A DNA stretch of 5,800 nucleotides from Acidaminococcaceae bacterium (GTDB lineage: Bacteria > Bacillota > Negativicutes > Acidaminococcales > Acidaminococcaceae), in contig JAFSOW010000228.1 in assembly GCA_017443165.1 (NCBI GenBank), positions 1-5,800 on the forward strand, in the 5' to 3' direction. Each line of letters begins with the position of its first letter. The first letter of the stretch is position 1. Below, piece after piece: positions 1 through 4,459 of this stretch. The notes below the pieces were generated by a model. It was not told the origin of the DNA. It did no database searches and saw only the letters and a list, made by a program, of their open reading frames with translations. A program made the position numbers and the translations under genes.

Positions 1-463
1 GATGATGGTCTGTGACATGGGCAACATTATGCAGATCGACACCCCGTCCAATCTGTACAACAAACCGGTGAACCGTTTCGTGCACAACTTCCTGGGCCAG
101 TCCACCTTCCTGCACGTAGTGCTGGATCACGGCCAGGTCTACGCCCGGGGCGACATGCAGAACCCGCTGCCGCTGACCATTCCGGAACATGCCGACAGGG
201 AAATGGTGGTAGCCACCCGGCCCAACGCCATCGACCTGAACCGGGACCACGGCTTCAAGACACACATTTACAGCCGCGTGTTCCTGACCGATACCACCGA
301 GTATCTGGTACCGATGGGCGACCAGCTGCTGAAAATCCAGACGCCGCACCGCATTGCTTTCGGCAAAGGCGAAGAGTGTTATGTGGACTTTACCCACGTC
401 ATGTGGTATCCGGAAGAGGATGAAAGCGCCGAAGCGGAACGCGCAAAACGGCAGTTAGTGTAA
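1..463 (+). CDS. ABC transporter ATP-binding protein, C-terminal part (PotA/FbpC/MalK-like), 5' truncated by window edge
   Basis: This is the last 153 or so residues of an importer ATPase that would energise uptake through a membrane permease on the cytoplasmic face. The Walker A, signature and Walker B regions lie outside the window. The first 35 residues match the segment that follows the switch histidine in this subfamily: a D-x-G-x-I-M-Q-I-D-T-P core, then L-Y-N-K-P-x-N-R-F-V and F-L-G, where known members have a 'G-x-I-x-Q-x-G-T-P-x-x-(I/L)Y-x-x-P' pattern. Residues from about 65 to 140 look like a TOBE_2 domain: an 'ATRPNAIDL' strand equivalent to the usual 'RPE-x-(I/V)-x-L', then 'VFLTDTTEYLV' equivalent to 'V-x-F-x-G-x-x-x-x-Y'. 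Iron, spermidine/putrescine, phosphonate or sugar transport are all possible, and the substrate cannot be read from this fragment. The gene ends at TAA 461-463, followed by a strong terminator, so it is the last gene of its unit. Confidence 0.85.
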   Translation, partial: MMVCDMGNIMQIDTPSNLYNKPVNRFVHNFLGQSTFLHVVLDHGQVYARGDMQNPLPLTIPEHADREMVVATRPNAIDLNRDHGFKTHIYSRVFLTDTTEYLVPMGDQLLKIQTPHRIAFGKGEECYVDFTHVMWYPEEDESAEAERAKRQLV

Positions 464-478
464 AACGGAAGTTAGTAC
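445..478. repeat. Imperfect 17-bp tandem duplication across the stop codon of the ABC ATPase gene
   Basis: Bases 445-461 and 462-478 are two adjacent 17-bp copies that agree at 14 positions (both begin AAAACGG and share AGTTAGT). The first copy encodes the end of the protein (the last residues KRQLV). The second copy begins inside the TAA stop and is non-coding. This looks like a small local duplication that may have set the present C-terminus. Confidence 0.7.
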
Positions 479-484
479 AACATC

Positions 485-525
485 AAAATAAAAACAGGCG
501 ACTGAACGTCGCCTGTTTTTATTTT
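485..525. terminator. Bidirectional intrinsic terminator between convergent genes
   Basis: The arms 485-502 and 508-525 are perfect 18-bp reverse complements around a 5-base loop (TGAAC). The GC core is ACAGGCGAC/GTCGCCTGT. The outer parts of the arms are A-rich on the left and T-rich on the right, so each strand has a U-tract. It can therefore stop both the ABC ATPase transcript (+) and the exported repeat-protein transcript (-), whose stop codon is 10 bases away. Confidence 0.92.
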
Positions 526-534
526 ACTCAACTA

Positions 535-1017
535 TCAGTTTTTATAACCGTGGGAAGCATCATATTCTTTATTGGCTTCCAGTGCTGCTTCCTGGGTCGC
601 TTTGTCTTTCGCTACTGCTTCTTTCCAGCTTTCATCAGCCGGAGCGGCAGCTTTCTCAACCGCAGGGGCGGCTGCGGGTTCAGCCGGCGCACCGTTTGTA
701 TACCCGTGGGCATTGTCGAAATCCTTGTTTTCCTTTACCGCCTCAGCCTGGGTTGCTTTGTCCTTTTCCCATGCGGCGTTCTTGTCAGCAGCTGCCTGTT
801 CCGCTTTCTTTTCCGCAACTTCTTCTTTGATCACTGCGGCTGCTTCATTCTTGTAACCGTGCGCTGCGTCATAATCCTTGTTCTGCTGTAATGCCGCGGC
901 CTGGGTTGCTTTATCCTGTTCCGGAGTCGTTGTTACCGTTTGCGCGAAAGCCGTGGAAGCAAACAGACAGGCCAGAACGCCTGCAACCATCATGGATTTT
1001 TTAACTACATGTTTCAT
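535..1017 (-). CDS. Exported Ala/Lys/Glu-rich protein with three 23-residue repeats, function unknown
   Basis: I do not recognise this family. The chosen start (ATG 1015-1017, 160 aa) has an AAAGGGGTG ribosome site about 6 bases upstream. A start 13 codons earlier would lack one and would put charged residues ahead of the signal. Residues 1-25 form a classical signal peptide: MKHVVKKS, a hydrophobic core, then cleavage after AFA before Gln26. There is no lipobox, and the only Cys lies inside the signal peptide. The mature protein has three copies of a 23-residue unit at residues 35-57, 86-108 and 138-160. The shared pattern is D-K-A-T-Q-x-A-(A/V), three variable residues, N-K-(D/E)-(Y/F)-D, x-(A/S)-H-G-Y-(K/T)-N. 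The last copy ends exactly at the C-terminus. The linkers are 28-29 residues: the first is charged and Ala-rich, the second Pro/Ala-rich. It is probably periplasmic or secreted, with helical segments. It is a single-gene unit with its own promoter and the shared terminator at 485-525. Function is not assigned. Confidence 0.88.
   Translation of the reverse strand: MKHVVKKSMMVAGVLACLFASTAFAQTVTTTPEQDKATQAAALQQNKDYDAAHGYKNEAAAVIKEEVAEKKAEQAAADKNAAWEKDKATQAEAVKENKDFDNAHGYTNGAPAEPAAAPAVEKAAAPADESWKEAVAKDKATQEAALEANKEYDASHGYKN
538..915 (-). repeat. Three-copy 69-bp coding repeat inside the exported protein gene
   Basis: The copies lie at 847-915, 694-762 and 538-606 (minus-strand order 1 to 3), spaced by 153 and 156 bp. 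At protein level each carries DKATQ at its start and HGY(K/T)N at its end. Invariant residues in all three include D, K, A, T, Q, N, K, D, H, G, Y and N. The conserved ends with divergent linkers suggest old internal duplication under selection, not recent slippage. Confidence 0.9.
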
Positions 1018-1075
1018 AAAACACACCCCTTTCAGATTTTTTAACCCTGAGAACACTACATGAACTCTTTATTAA

Positions 1076-1104
1076 ATTATATCACAAGTTGGTATAAACG
1101 TAAC
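1076..1104 (-). promoter_or_regulatory. Putative sigma-A promoter of the exported repeat protein
   Basis: On the minus strand, TATAAT (1076-1081) is preceded by a 17-base spacer and a weak -35 GTTACG (1099-1104). The expected transcript start is near 1069, giving a leader of about 50 bases before the ATG at 1017. The surrounding DNA is AT-rich. The spacer and -35 are covered by the 18-bp motif at 1086-1103, which recurs at 2122-2139, so that motif may be an operator. Confidence 0.6.
1086..1103. repeat. 18-bp motif, copy 1 (inverted partner at 2122-2139)
   Basis: Plus-strand AAGTTGGTATAAACGTAA. Its reverse complement differs by one base from the sequence at 2122-2139. It covers the -35 and spacer of the repeat-protein promoter. 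It overlaps by two bases the block ATTATATCACAA (1076-1087), which also recurs with one change next to copy 2. Confidence 0.7.
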
Positions 1105-1135
1105 GATTATTTTATGTAATACTTGTTATTGAAAC

Positions 1136-1172
1136 AAAAAAATAACCACGCAAGCCTGAACCTGCGTGGTTA
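1136..1172 (-). terminator. Intrinsic terminator of the tRNA-Arg transcript
   Basis: On the minus strand, the 10-bp stem TAACCACGCA (arms 1163-1172 and 1143-1152) with a 10-base loop is followed by seven T residues (plus-strand A run 1136-1142). It lies 12 bases downstream of the tRNA CCA end. It also separates the tRNA unit from the downstream repeat-protein gene. Confidence 0.88.
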
Positions 1173-1184
1173 CTGATTTTTAAT

Positions 1185-1261
<77 letters not shown>

Positions 1262-1290
1262 ACAGTAAACTGTTTTTCAACAGCAAAGCT

Positions 1291-1319
1291 ATTATAACTA
1301 AAATGACCGGGATTGTCAA
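1291..1319 (-). promoter_or_regulatory. Consensus sigma-A promoter of tRNA-Arg
   Basis: The minus strand carries a perfect TTGACA (1314-1319), a 17-base spacer and a perfect TATAAT (1291-1296). This is as expected for a strongly expressed stable RNA. The start is predicted near 1284, about 23 bases before the mature tRNA 5' end. The short leader contains a small GAAA-loop hairpin (CTGTT-GAAA-AACAG). Confidence 0.93.
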
Positions 1320-1348
1320 CTGTTTTTAAAAGAAATTTCAGGATTTTT

Positions 1349-2062
1349 TTAGCGTATCCGTACCGGCGTAAAATCCTGCGTGTCGCAGGAGACCAACTTA
1401 TATCGGCAGTCGTCCCGCTCCCCTTCAAATATTGCAGCTGCGCCCTCCGCTCCGTGGATGTGCCCGAACACACATGTCTTCACTCCGTATTCGTCAATGA
1501 TCTGTTTGAAAACGGAATCCTCTTCCGCCGAATAAAACGGGGGATAATGCAGCGCCAGGATAATGTCTTCGAATCCTTCCTTTTTGGCTGCGTCCAGCGA
1601 AGCTTTGATGCGCAATTCTTCATGGTGCAAAATGCTGTCGTCCGTTTCCGGATCGTATCCTTCACAGGCGGGCGTCAGCCAGCCCCGGGAACCGCAGATG
1701 GCAAGTTTTGCGCCTTCTGTTTCCACGGGGTAAAAATTGTTCTGCAAAAAGAAGAACGCGCCCCCTGTCGCCTGTTTCATCTTGGCAAGACTTGTCCACC
1801 AGTAATCGTGGTTGCCCCGCAGCATAACCTTGTTACCAGGAAATTCCGCAATATATTGCAGGTCATCCTGCACCGCGTCCGGCAGTTTCATTGCCCAGGA
1901 AATATCACCGCAAAGAACGACGATGTCTTCAGGAGCGACGGTCTGTTTCCAGTTTTCTGTAATGCGCTGCCGGTGATCCTGCCAGTGTTCCCCGAACACG
2001 GTCATGGGTTTGGTTTCGGGAACCCCGGAAAAATGCAGGTCTCCGATGGCATAAATGTTCAC
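1349..2062 (-). CDS. Calcineurin-like metallophosphoesterase
   Basis: This is a 237-residue cytoplasmic phosphohydrolase of the calcineurin-like family, resembling the COG1768-type predicted phosphohydrolases; the substrate is unknown. The full dinuclear metal set is visible: D8-x-H10 in the GDLH motif, D53 in CGD, N84-H85 in GNHD, H172 in LHYPP, and H201/H203 in GHIHG. There is no signal peptide or membrane segment, and the length fits a bare catalytic domain. The start is GTG 2060-2062, because GGAGGAG sits 6 bases upstream and the GDLH motif then begins at residue 7, as usual. An in-frame TTG at 2078-2080 would place that ribosome site inside the gene. It is transcribed divergently from the TM2 gene. 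Its stop lies only about 30 bases before the tRNA-Arg -35 box, and no separate terminator is evident, so read-through into the tRNA is possible. Confident as to superfamily, not as to substrate. Confidence 0.93.
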   Translation of the reverse strand: MNIYAIGDLHFSGVPETKPMTVFGEHWQDHRQRITENWKQTVAPEDIVVLCGDISWAMKLPDAVQDDLQYIAEFPGNKVMLRGNHDYWWTSLAKMKQATGGAFFFLQNNFYPVETEGAKLAICGSRGWLTPACEGYDPETDDSILHHEELRIKASLDAAKKEGFEDIILALHYPPFYSAEEDSVFKQIIDEYGVKTCVFGHIHGAEGAAAIFEGERDDCRYKLVSCDTQDFTPVRIR

Positions 2063-2068
2063 GTCTTT

Positions 2069-2075
2069 CTCCTCC
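2069..2075 (-). promoter_or_regulatory. Ribosome binding site fixing the GTG start of the phosphoesterase
   Basis: GGAGGAG on the minus strand lies 6 bases upstream of GTG 2060-2062. It overlaps the codons that would follow the alternative TTG start at 2080, so it decides for the shorter protein. Confidence 0.85.
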
Positions 2076-2121
2076 GTCAACTGATTCAGCAGCGGTCAAT
2101 AAAATCTTACTATTGAAGCTT

Positions 2122-2139
2122 TTACGTTTATACCGACTT
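2122..2139. repeat. 18-bp motif, copy 2 (inverted partner at 1086-1103)
   Basis: Plus-strand TTACGTTTATACCGACTT. It matches the reverse complement of 1086-1103 at 17 of 18 positions. It sits at the expected transcription start of the phosphoesterase gene, one base from the block ATTGTATCACAA (2141-2152) that resembles 1076-1087. Confidence 0.7.
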
Positions 2140-2140
2140 C

Positions 2141-2169
2141 ATTGTATCACAAATCCCTTTGAAACAAAA
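2141..2169 (-). promoter_or_regulatory. Putative promoter of the metallophosphoesterase
   Basis: On the minus strand, TACAAT (2141-2146) serves as a -10, with a poor -35 TTTTGT (2164-2169) at 17 bases. The leader to the GTG start is about 70 bases. The weak -35 and the neighbouring symmetric or shared motifs suggest regulated expression, but the hexamers alone are modest evidence. Confidence 0.45.
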
Positions 2170-2170
2170 A

Positions 2171-2184
2171 CTCTTTGCAAAGAG
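2171..2184. promoter_or_regulatory. Perfect 14-bp palindrome CTCTTTGCAAAGAG, possible operator
   Basis: It has two 7-base half-sites with no spacer. It lies just upstream of the phosphoesterase -35 region in the divergent intergenic region. The half-site CTCTTTG occurs again at 2261-2267, inside the putative TM2-gene promoter. This arrangement suits a dimeric regulator serving both directions. The regulator is unknown. Confidence 0.4.
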
Positions 2185-2251
2185 CCGGAGTGACCTGGGC
2201 TTCTGTCACCACCCCGGTAAATACTTTATTCACATTTTTGCCCGATTTTCG

Positions 2252-2282
2252 TTACAAATTCTCTTTGTGTTTTCCTTATAAT
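2252..2282 (+). promoter_or_regulatory. Putative promoter of the TM2-domain gene
   Basis: A perfect TATAAT (2277-2282) follows TTACAA (2252-2257) after a long 19-base spacer. The DNA upstream is AT-rich. The predicted start near 2289 gives an unusually long leader of about 155 bases before the ATG at 2444. Confidence 0.5.
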
Positions 2283-2288
2283 AAAACC

Positions 2289-2443
2289 GGTCCGGCAGAG
2301 ATGCTTGTCCGGTCCCTCTCGATAAAACAAGGCCGTATGCGCACAGGCGCACGGAAAATGGCGGCAGCCTGCAGCATCTTTGCATCCGGTTTTCAACCCA
2401 CAGCCGCTTTTCCGCAAGTTGTATAGAGTCAGGAGGAACAACA
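2289..2443 (+). other. Long GC-rich leader of the TM2-domain gene
   Basis: There is no convincing gene here: the open frames across it start at TTG codons without ribosome sites. It can form at least one hairpin (TGCGC 2338-2342 with GCGCA 2347-2351, extended by CCG 2333-2335 with CGG 2352-2354 across a 2-base bulge). It also contains GTCCGG twice near its start, and GCATCT at about 2373-2378 complementary to AGATGC at 2299-2304. It ends in the strong AGGAGGA site (2431-2437), 6 bases before the start codon. I do not recognise a known riboswitch class. Confidence 0.35.
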
Positions 2444-2818
2444 ATGGACGCACAGACCAGATTGGAAATTCAGAATTTGACGGAACAGCAGCAGCAATAT
2501 GTAATACAGACGCTGCCCGCAAAAGAAAAATCCCTTTCGTCCGCTTATATTTTCTGGGTACTGTTCGGGGCGCACTATTTTTATTTACACAAGCCGTTTA
2601 AAAACATCTTTTTGTGGCTGCTGTGTTGTATTTACATCGGCGTCATCTGGTGGGTTTTTGATCTTTTCCGCATGAAAAGCCTGGTTGCAGACTGCAACCG
2701 GGAAATCGCCAAACAGGTGATCCACGATGCGATACTGCTGTACCCGAAACCCCAGAAAGTACACGGCGAAACCATCGACGCGGAATTTGAAGAAAGCAAA
2801 AATGAAGAAAAGGCATAA
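2444..2818 (+). CDS. TM2-domain membrane protein
   Basis: This is a 124-residue inner-membrane protein. The N-terminal 30 residues are polar and Gln-rich (LTEQQQQYVIQ). Then comes a TM2 domain of two helices at about residues 31-47 and 54-74, joined by the short turn H-Y-F-Y-L-H-K-P-F-K. The hallmark features are visible: the G42-x-H-x-F-Y turn, the second helix rich in Trp, and the V-F-D-L-F-R ending with its conserved Asp73. The C-terminal 50 residues are soluble and end in an acidic, charged tail (EFEESKNEEKA). TM2 domains are widespread and have no single established function in bacteria. The start is firm because AGGAGGA lies 6 bases upstream. It is a single-gene unit, divergent from the phosphoesterase and convergent with dtd, with a strong terminator 30 bases after its stop. 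Confidence 0.9.
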   Translation: MDAQTRLEIQNLTEQQQQYVIQTLPAKEKSLSSAYIFWVLFGAHYFYLHKPFKNIFLWLLCCIYIGVIWWVFDLFRMKSLVADCNREIAKQVIHDAILLYPKPQKVHGETIDAEFEESKNEEKA

Positions 2819-2847
2819 AAAGCGCAACAGAACTGCCCTGTAACTGC

Positions 2848-2889
2848 AAACCGGCATCAGCCTGTCGAACTGATGCCGGTTTTTCTTTT
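2848..2889 (+). terminator. Intrinsic terminator of the TM2-domain gene
   Basis: A 13-bp stem (arms 2848-2860 and 2870-2882) has the GC-rich core CCGGCATCAG/CTGATGCCGG, a 9-base loop and a TTTTTCTTTT tract. The opposite strand has only a short T run, so it mainly serves the plus strand. The convergent dtd stop at 2902 is just beyond it. Confidence 0.92.
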
Positions 2890-2901
2890 GCGAATCTACT
2901 G

Positions 2902-3345
2902 TTACATCTCCGCGCTGTCGAACAGCAGCGTGACCGGTCCGTCGTTTACGGAATACACCTGCATGTCAGCGGCGAACTCCCCGTGTTCCACGGCAAAACC
3001 CCCGGCGCGGCAGGTTTCCATGAATCTCTCATACAGGGGAACCGCCAGTTCCGGTTTGGCCGCATGGGAAAATCCGGGGCGGCGTTTCTTCAGATCGGCA
3101 TAAAGGGTGAACTGGGAAATCACTAAAAGGGAACCGCCCACCTGGTCCAGGCTCAGGTTCATCTTTCCGTTCTCATCTTCAAAAACCCGGCAGTTACAGA
3201 TTTTTTCCGCCATTTTATCCGCTATGGCTTCCGTGTCTTCCGGCCCGATCCCCAACAGGATCAGAAAACCCTGTCCGATTTTCCCTGTTGTCTTTCCTTC
3301 AATCACTACGGATGCTTCTTTTACTCTGGTTACAACGGCACGCAT
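2902..3345 (-). CDS. dtd: D-aminoacyl-tRNA deacylase (D-Tyr-tRNA(Tyr) deacylase)
   Basis: This enzyme hydrolyses D-amino acids (and mischarged glycine) from tRNA in the cytoplasm, keeping D-residues out of proteins. The 147 residues match the family length over the whole protein. It starts with the typical M-R-A-V-V-x-R-V-x-x-A-S-V. It has the active-site SQFT motif at 77-80 (in SQFTLYAD) and the Gly-cisPro motif NDGPVT at 134-139, close to the C-terminus. The start ATG 3343-3345 has CAGGAGTG about 6 bases upstream. It lies downstream of metQ in the same direction, but metQ ends in a terminator and only about 30 bases separate that from the dtd start. No usable -35/-10 pair fits there, so dtd may be expressed by read-through. 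In many Firmicutes dtd follows relA; that neighbour is absent here. Confidence 0.97.
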   Translation of the reverse strand: MRAVVTRVKEASVVIEGKTTGKIGQGFLILLGIGPEDTEAIADKMAEKICNCRVFEDENGKMNLSLDQVGGSLLVISQFTLYADLKKRRPGFSHAAKPELAVPLYERFMETCRAGGFAVEHGEFAADMQVYSVNDGPVTLLFDSAEM

Positions 3346-3377
3346 AAATACACTCCTGAATAGTATGTTTAGTTTAG

Positions 3378-3416
3378 AAAAAAGAGCTTTTGTCCTGCTT
3401 GTCAGACAAAAGCTCT
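3378..3416 (-). terminator. Intrinsic terminator after metQ
   Basis: On the minus strand, a 12-bp perfect stem AGAGCTTTTGTC/GACAAAAGCTCT (arms 3405-3416 and 3383-3394) with a 10-base loop is followed by six T residues (plus-strand A run 3378-3383). It begins 8 bases after the metQ stop. It is only 32 bases before the dtd start codon. Confidence 0.9.
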
Positions 3417-3423
3417 GTCCTGA

Positions 3424-4254
3424 TTACCATGCGCTGAGAATGCTGCCCTTGAAGTGATCAAGAATAAATTTCTTGTTTTCTTCCGAACGGTACACTTTCT
3501 CAATCTGTTTGATCCGCGGATCGTTGAAATTCTTTTCCGTTGTAACGAAAATATTTACATAGGGATTGTCCGCGCCTTCCACAATGATGGCATCCTTCAG
3601 GGGATTCAGGCCGGCCGGCAGCGCGTAGTTAACGTTGATGCAGGCGATGGTCACGTCTTTAATGCTTCTGGGAATGCCGGCTGCGTCCAGTTCCTGGAAT
3701 TTAAAGTTGTGTTTGTTCTCAATCACGTCGGTTAATGCGGTAACGGAATTTTTCTTGTCTTTTACTTTGATCAGTCCCGCATTGTCCAGCATCAGCAGCG
3801 CGCGGCCGCCGTTGGACGGATCGTTGGGAATCGCAACCGTTGCGCCGTCGGGAATGGGTTCACCCTTTTTCACTTTGGTAGAATATACGGCCATCGGGAA
3901 AATTACGGTCTTAAAGCATTCTTTTAACTTGAAGCTGGGTTCCTTTTTCAGGGTCGCCGCCAGATACGGCGCATGCTGCATGCTGTTGGCAAACAGTTCG
4001 CCCTGGTTCAGGGCTACGTTGGGCGTTACGAAATCGTTGAATTCCACAACTTCAATCTTCAGACCCTGCTTATCCGCCAGTTTCTTTACGTTGTCCATGA
4101 TTTCCGCGTGCGGACCTGCGGTTACGCCAATCTTAATCGGCTTATCTGTTGCCGGTGCTTTCTTTTCTTCTTTCTTGTCTCCGCCGCCGCAGCCCGTCAG
4201 GCTGAAAGCCAGAAGAGCGGTTGCCAGGATCAGTGAAACTTTTTTCAAAAACAT
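3424..4254 (-). CDS. metQ: MetQ/NlpA-family methionine-binding lipoprotein
   Basis: This is the substrate-binding component of a D/L-methionine ABC importer, held at the outer face of the cytoplasmic membrane by a lipid anchor. The 276-residue protein starts at ATG 4252-4254, with GGAGGGG 7 bases upstream; an earlier in-frame ATG lacks a ribosome site. The signal is MFLKKVSL, a hydrophobic stretch and the lipobox LTGC with Cys22 as the lipidated residue, then a GGG-Lys/Glu linker to about residue 40. The NlpA/MetQ fold follows: IKIGVTAGPHAEIMD near 42-56, the F-x-D-(Y/F)-x-x-PN-x-AL-x-x-GE-x-x-AN-x-x-QH pattern near 75-97, AIPNDPSNGGRALL near 140-153, and YVNIFV near 235. No metN or metI lies on either side, so its permease must be encoded elsewhere. 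It has its own consensus promoter and terminator. Another amino-acid ligand is possible, but methionine is the family default. Confidence 0.94.
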   Translation of the reverse strand: MFLKKVSLILATALLAFSLTGCGGGDKKEEKKAPATDKPIKIGVTAGPHAEIMDNVKKLADKQGLKIEVVEFNDFVTPNVALNQGELFANSMQHAPYLAATLKKEPSFKLKECFKTVIFPMAVYSTKVKKGEPIPDGATVAIPNDPSNGGRALLMLDNAGLIKVKDKKNSVTALTDVIENKHNFKFQELDAAGIPRSIKDVTIACINVNYALPAGLNPLKDAIIVEGADNPYVNIFVTTEKNFNDPRIKQIEKVYRSEENKKFILDHFKGSILSAW

Positions 4255-4285
4255 ATTAATTCCCCTCCAATATCCTTTTCTTCTC

Positions 4286-4310
4286 ATATCATATTTAAAA
4301 AGTATGATAT
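4286..4310. promoter_or_regulatory. 8-bp inverted repeat in the metQ leader
   Basis: ATATCATA (4286-4293) and TATGATAT (4303-4310) are perfect reverse complements 9 bases apart. They lie about 10-35 bases downstream of the predicted metQ start. The site could be an operator or a weak AU hairpin. The leader is too short and too AT-rich for an S-box (SAM-I) riboswitch. Confidence 0.45.
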
Positions 4311-4326
4311 AGAACTATTATTTCAA

Positions 4327-4354
4327 ATTATAACCAACTTTACCTTTCTGTCAA
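4327..4354 (-). promoter_or_regulatory. metQ: Consensus sigma-A promoter of metQ
   Basis: The minus strand carries a perfect TTGACA (4349-4354), a 16-base spacer and a perfect TATAAT (4327-4332). The predicted start is near 4320, with a leader of about 65 bases. Such a strong core promoter usually needs a repressor if the gene is regulated, and symmetric sites lie on both sides of it. Confidence 0.88.
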
Positions 4355-4365
4355 CAAAATTTGTT
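4353..4365. promoter_or_regulatory. 13-bp palindrome abutting the metQ -35 box
   Basis: AACAAA-A-TTTGTT is perfectly symmetric around one central base. It overlaps the upstream edge of the -35 element by two bases, a common position for a repressor site. AT-rich palindromes also arise by chance, so this is a candidate only. Confidence 0.4.
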
Positions 4366-4402
4366 AATCAGCAAACTTTTTTCGACGGAAAATCAAAATT
4401 AA

Positions 4403-4442
4403 ATGGCAGATTGTATAGTAAGTTACACTAACAATCTGCCAT
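4403..4442 (-). terminator. Terminator hairpin after the histidine phosphatase gene
   Basis: Arms 4403-4414 and 4431-4442 form a perfect 12-bp stem (ATGGCAGATTGT/ACAATCTGCCAT) with a 16-base loop that itself contains the symmetric GTAAGTTAC. On the minus strand it starts 17 bases past the stop codon and is followed by an interrupted T tract (TTTAATTTTGATTTT). It insulates the upstream unit from the metQ promoter. The long loop and broken U-tract make it less ideal than the others. Confidence 0.72.
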
Positions 4443-4459
4443 CACCGTTCCGTTACTTA

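Noticed and set aside
550..891. Plus-strand frames opposite the exported repeat protein
   Set aside because: Their Cys/Phe-rich or Ser/Ala-rich composition simply mirrors the repetitive gene on the other strand. The minus-strand protein has a signal peptide and ribosome site.
538..915. CRISPR-like or satellite array
   Set aside because: The three spaced repeats are in frame, diverge at DNA level and are conserved at protein level, so they are protein repeats.
1018..1056. Upstream extension of the exported protein by 13 codons
   Set aside because: It would put the AAAGGGGTG ribosome site inside the coding region and spoil an otherwise standard signal peptide.
1313..2116. 267-codon plus-strand open frame
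   Set aside because: It lies antisense to the metallophosphoesterase, which has a complete metal-ligand motif set and a good ribosome site. The plus-strand product resembles no family and has no ribosome site.
2175..2601. Several short frames in the divergent intergenic region
   Set aside because: The plus-strand frames begin at TTG codons, none has a ribosome site, and they overlap promoters or the TM2 gene. I regard the region as non-coding.
3635..4312. 225-codon plus-strand open frame
   Set aside because: It lies antisense to metQ, whose lipoprotein signal and family motifs are clear.
4255..4459. SAM or T-box riboswitch upstream of metQ
   Set aside because: The predicted transcript leader is only about 65 AT-rich bases with no multi-stem junction or T-box sequence. 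The large hairpin at 4403-4442 lies upstream of the metQ promoter and belongs to the preceding gene.
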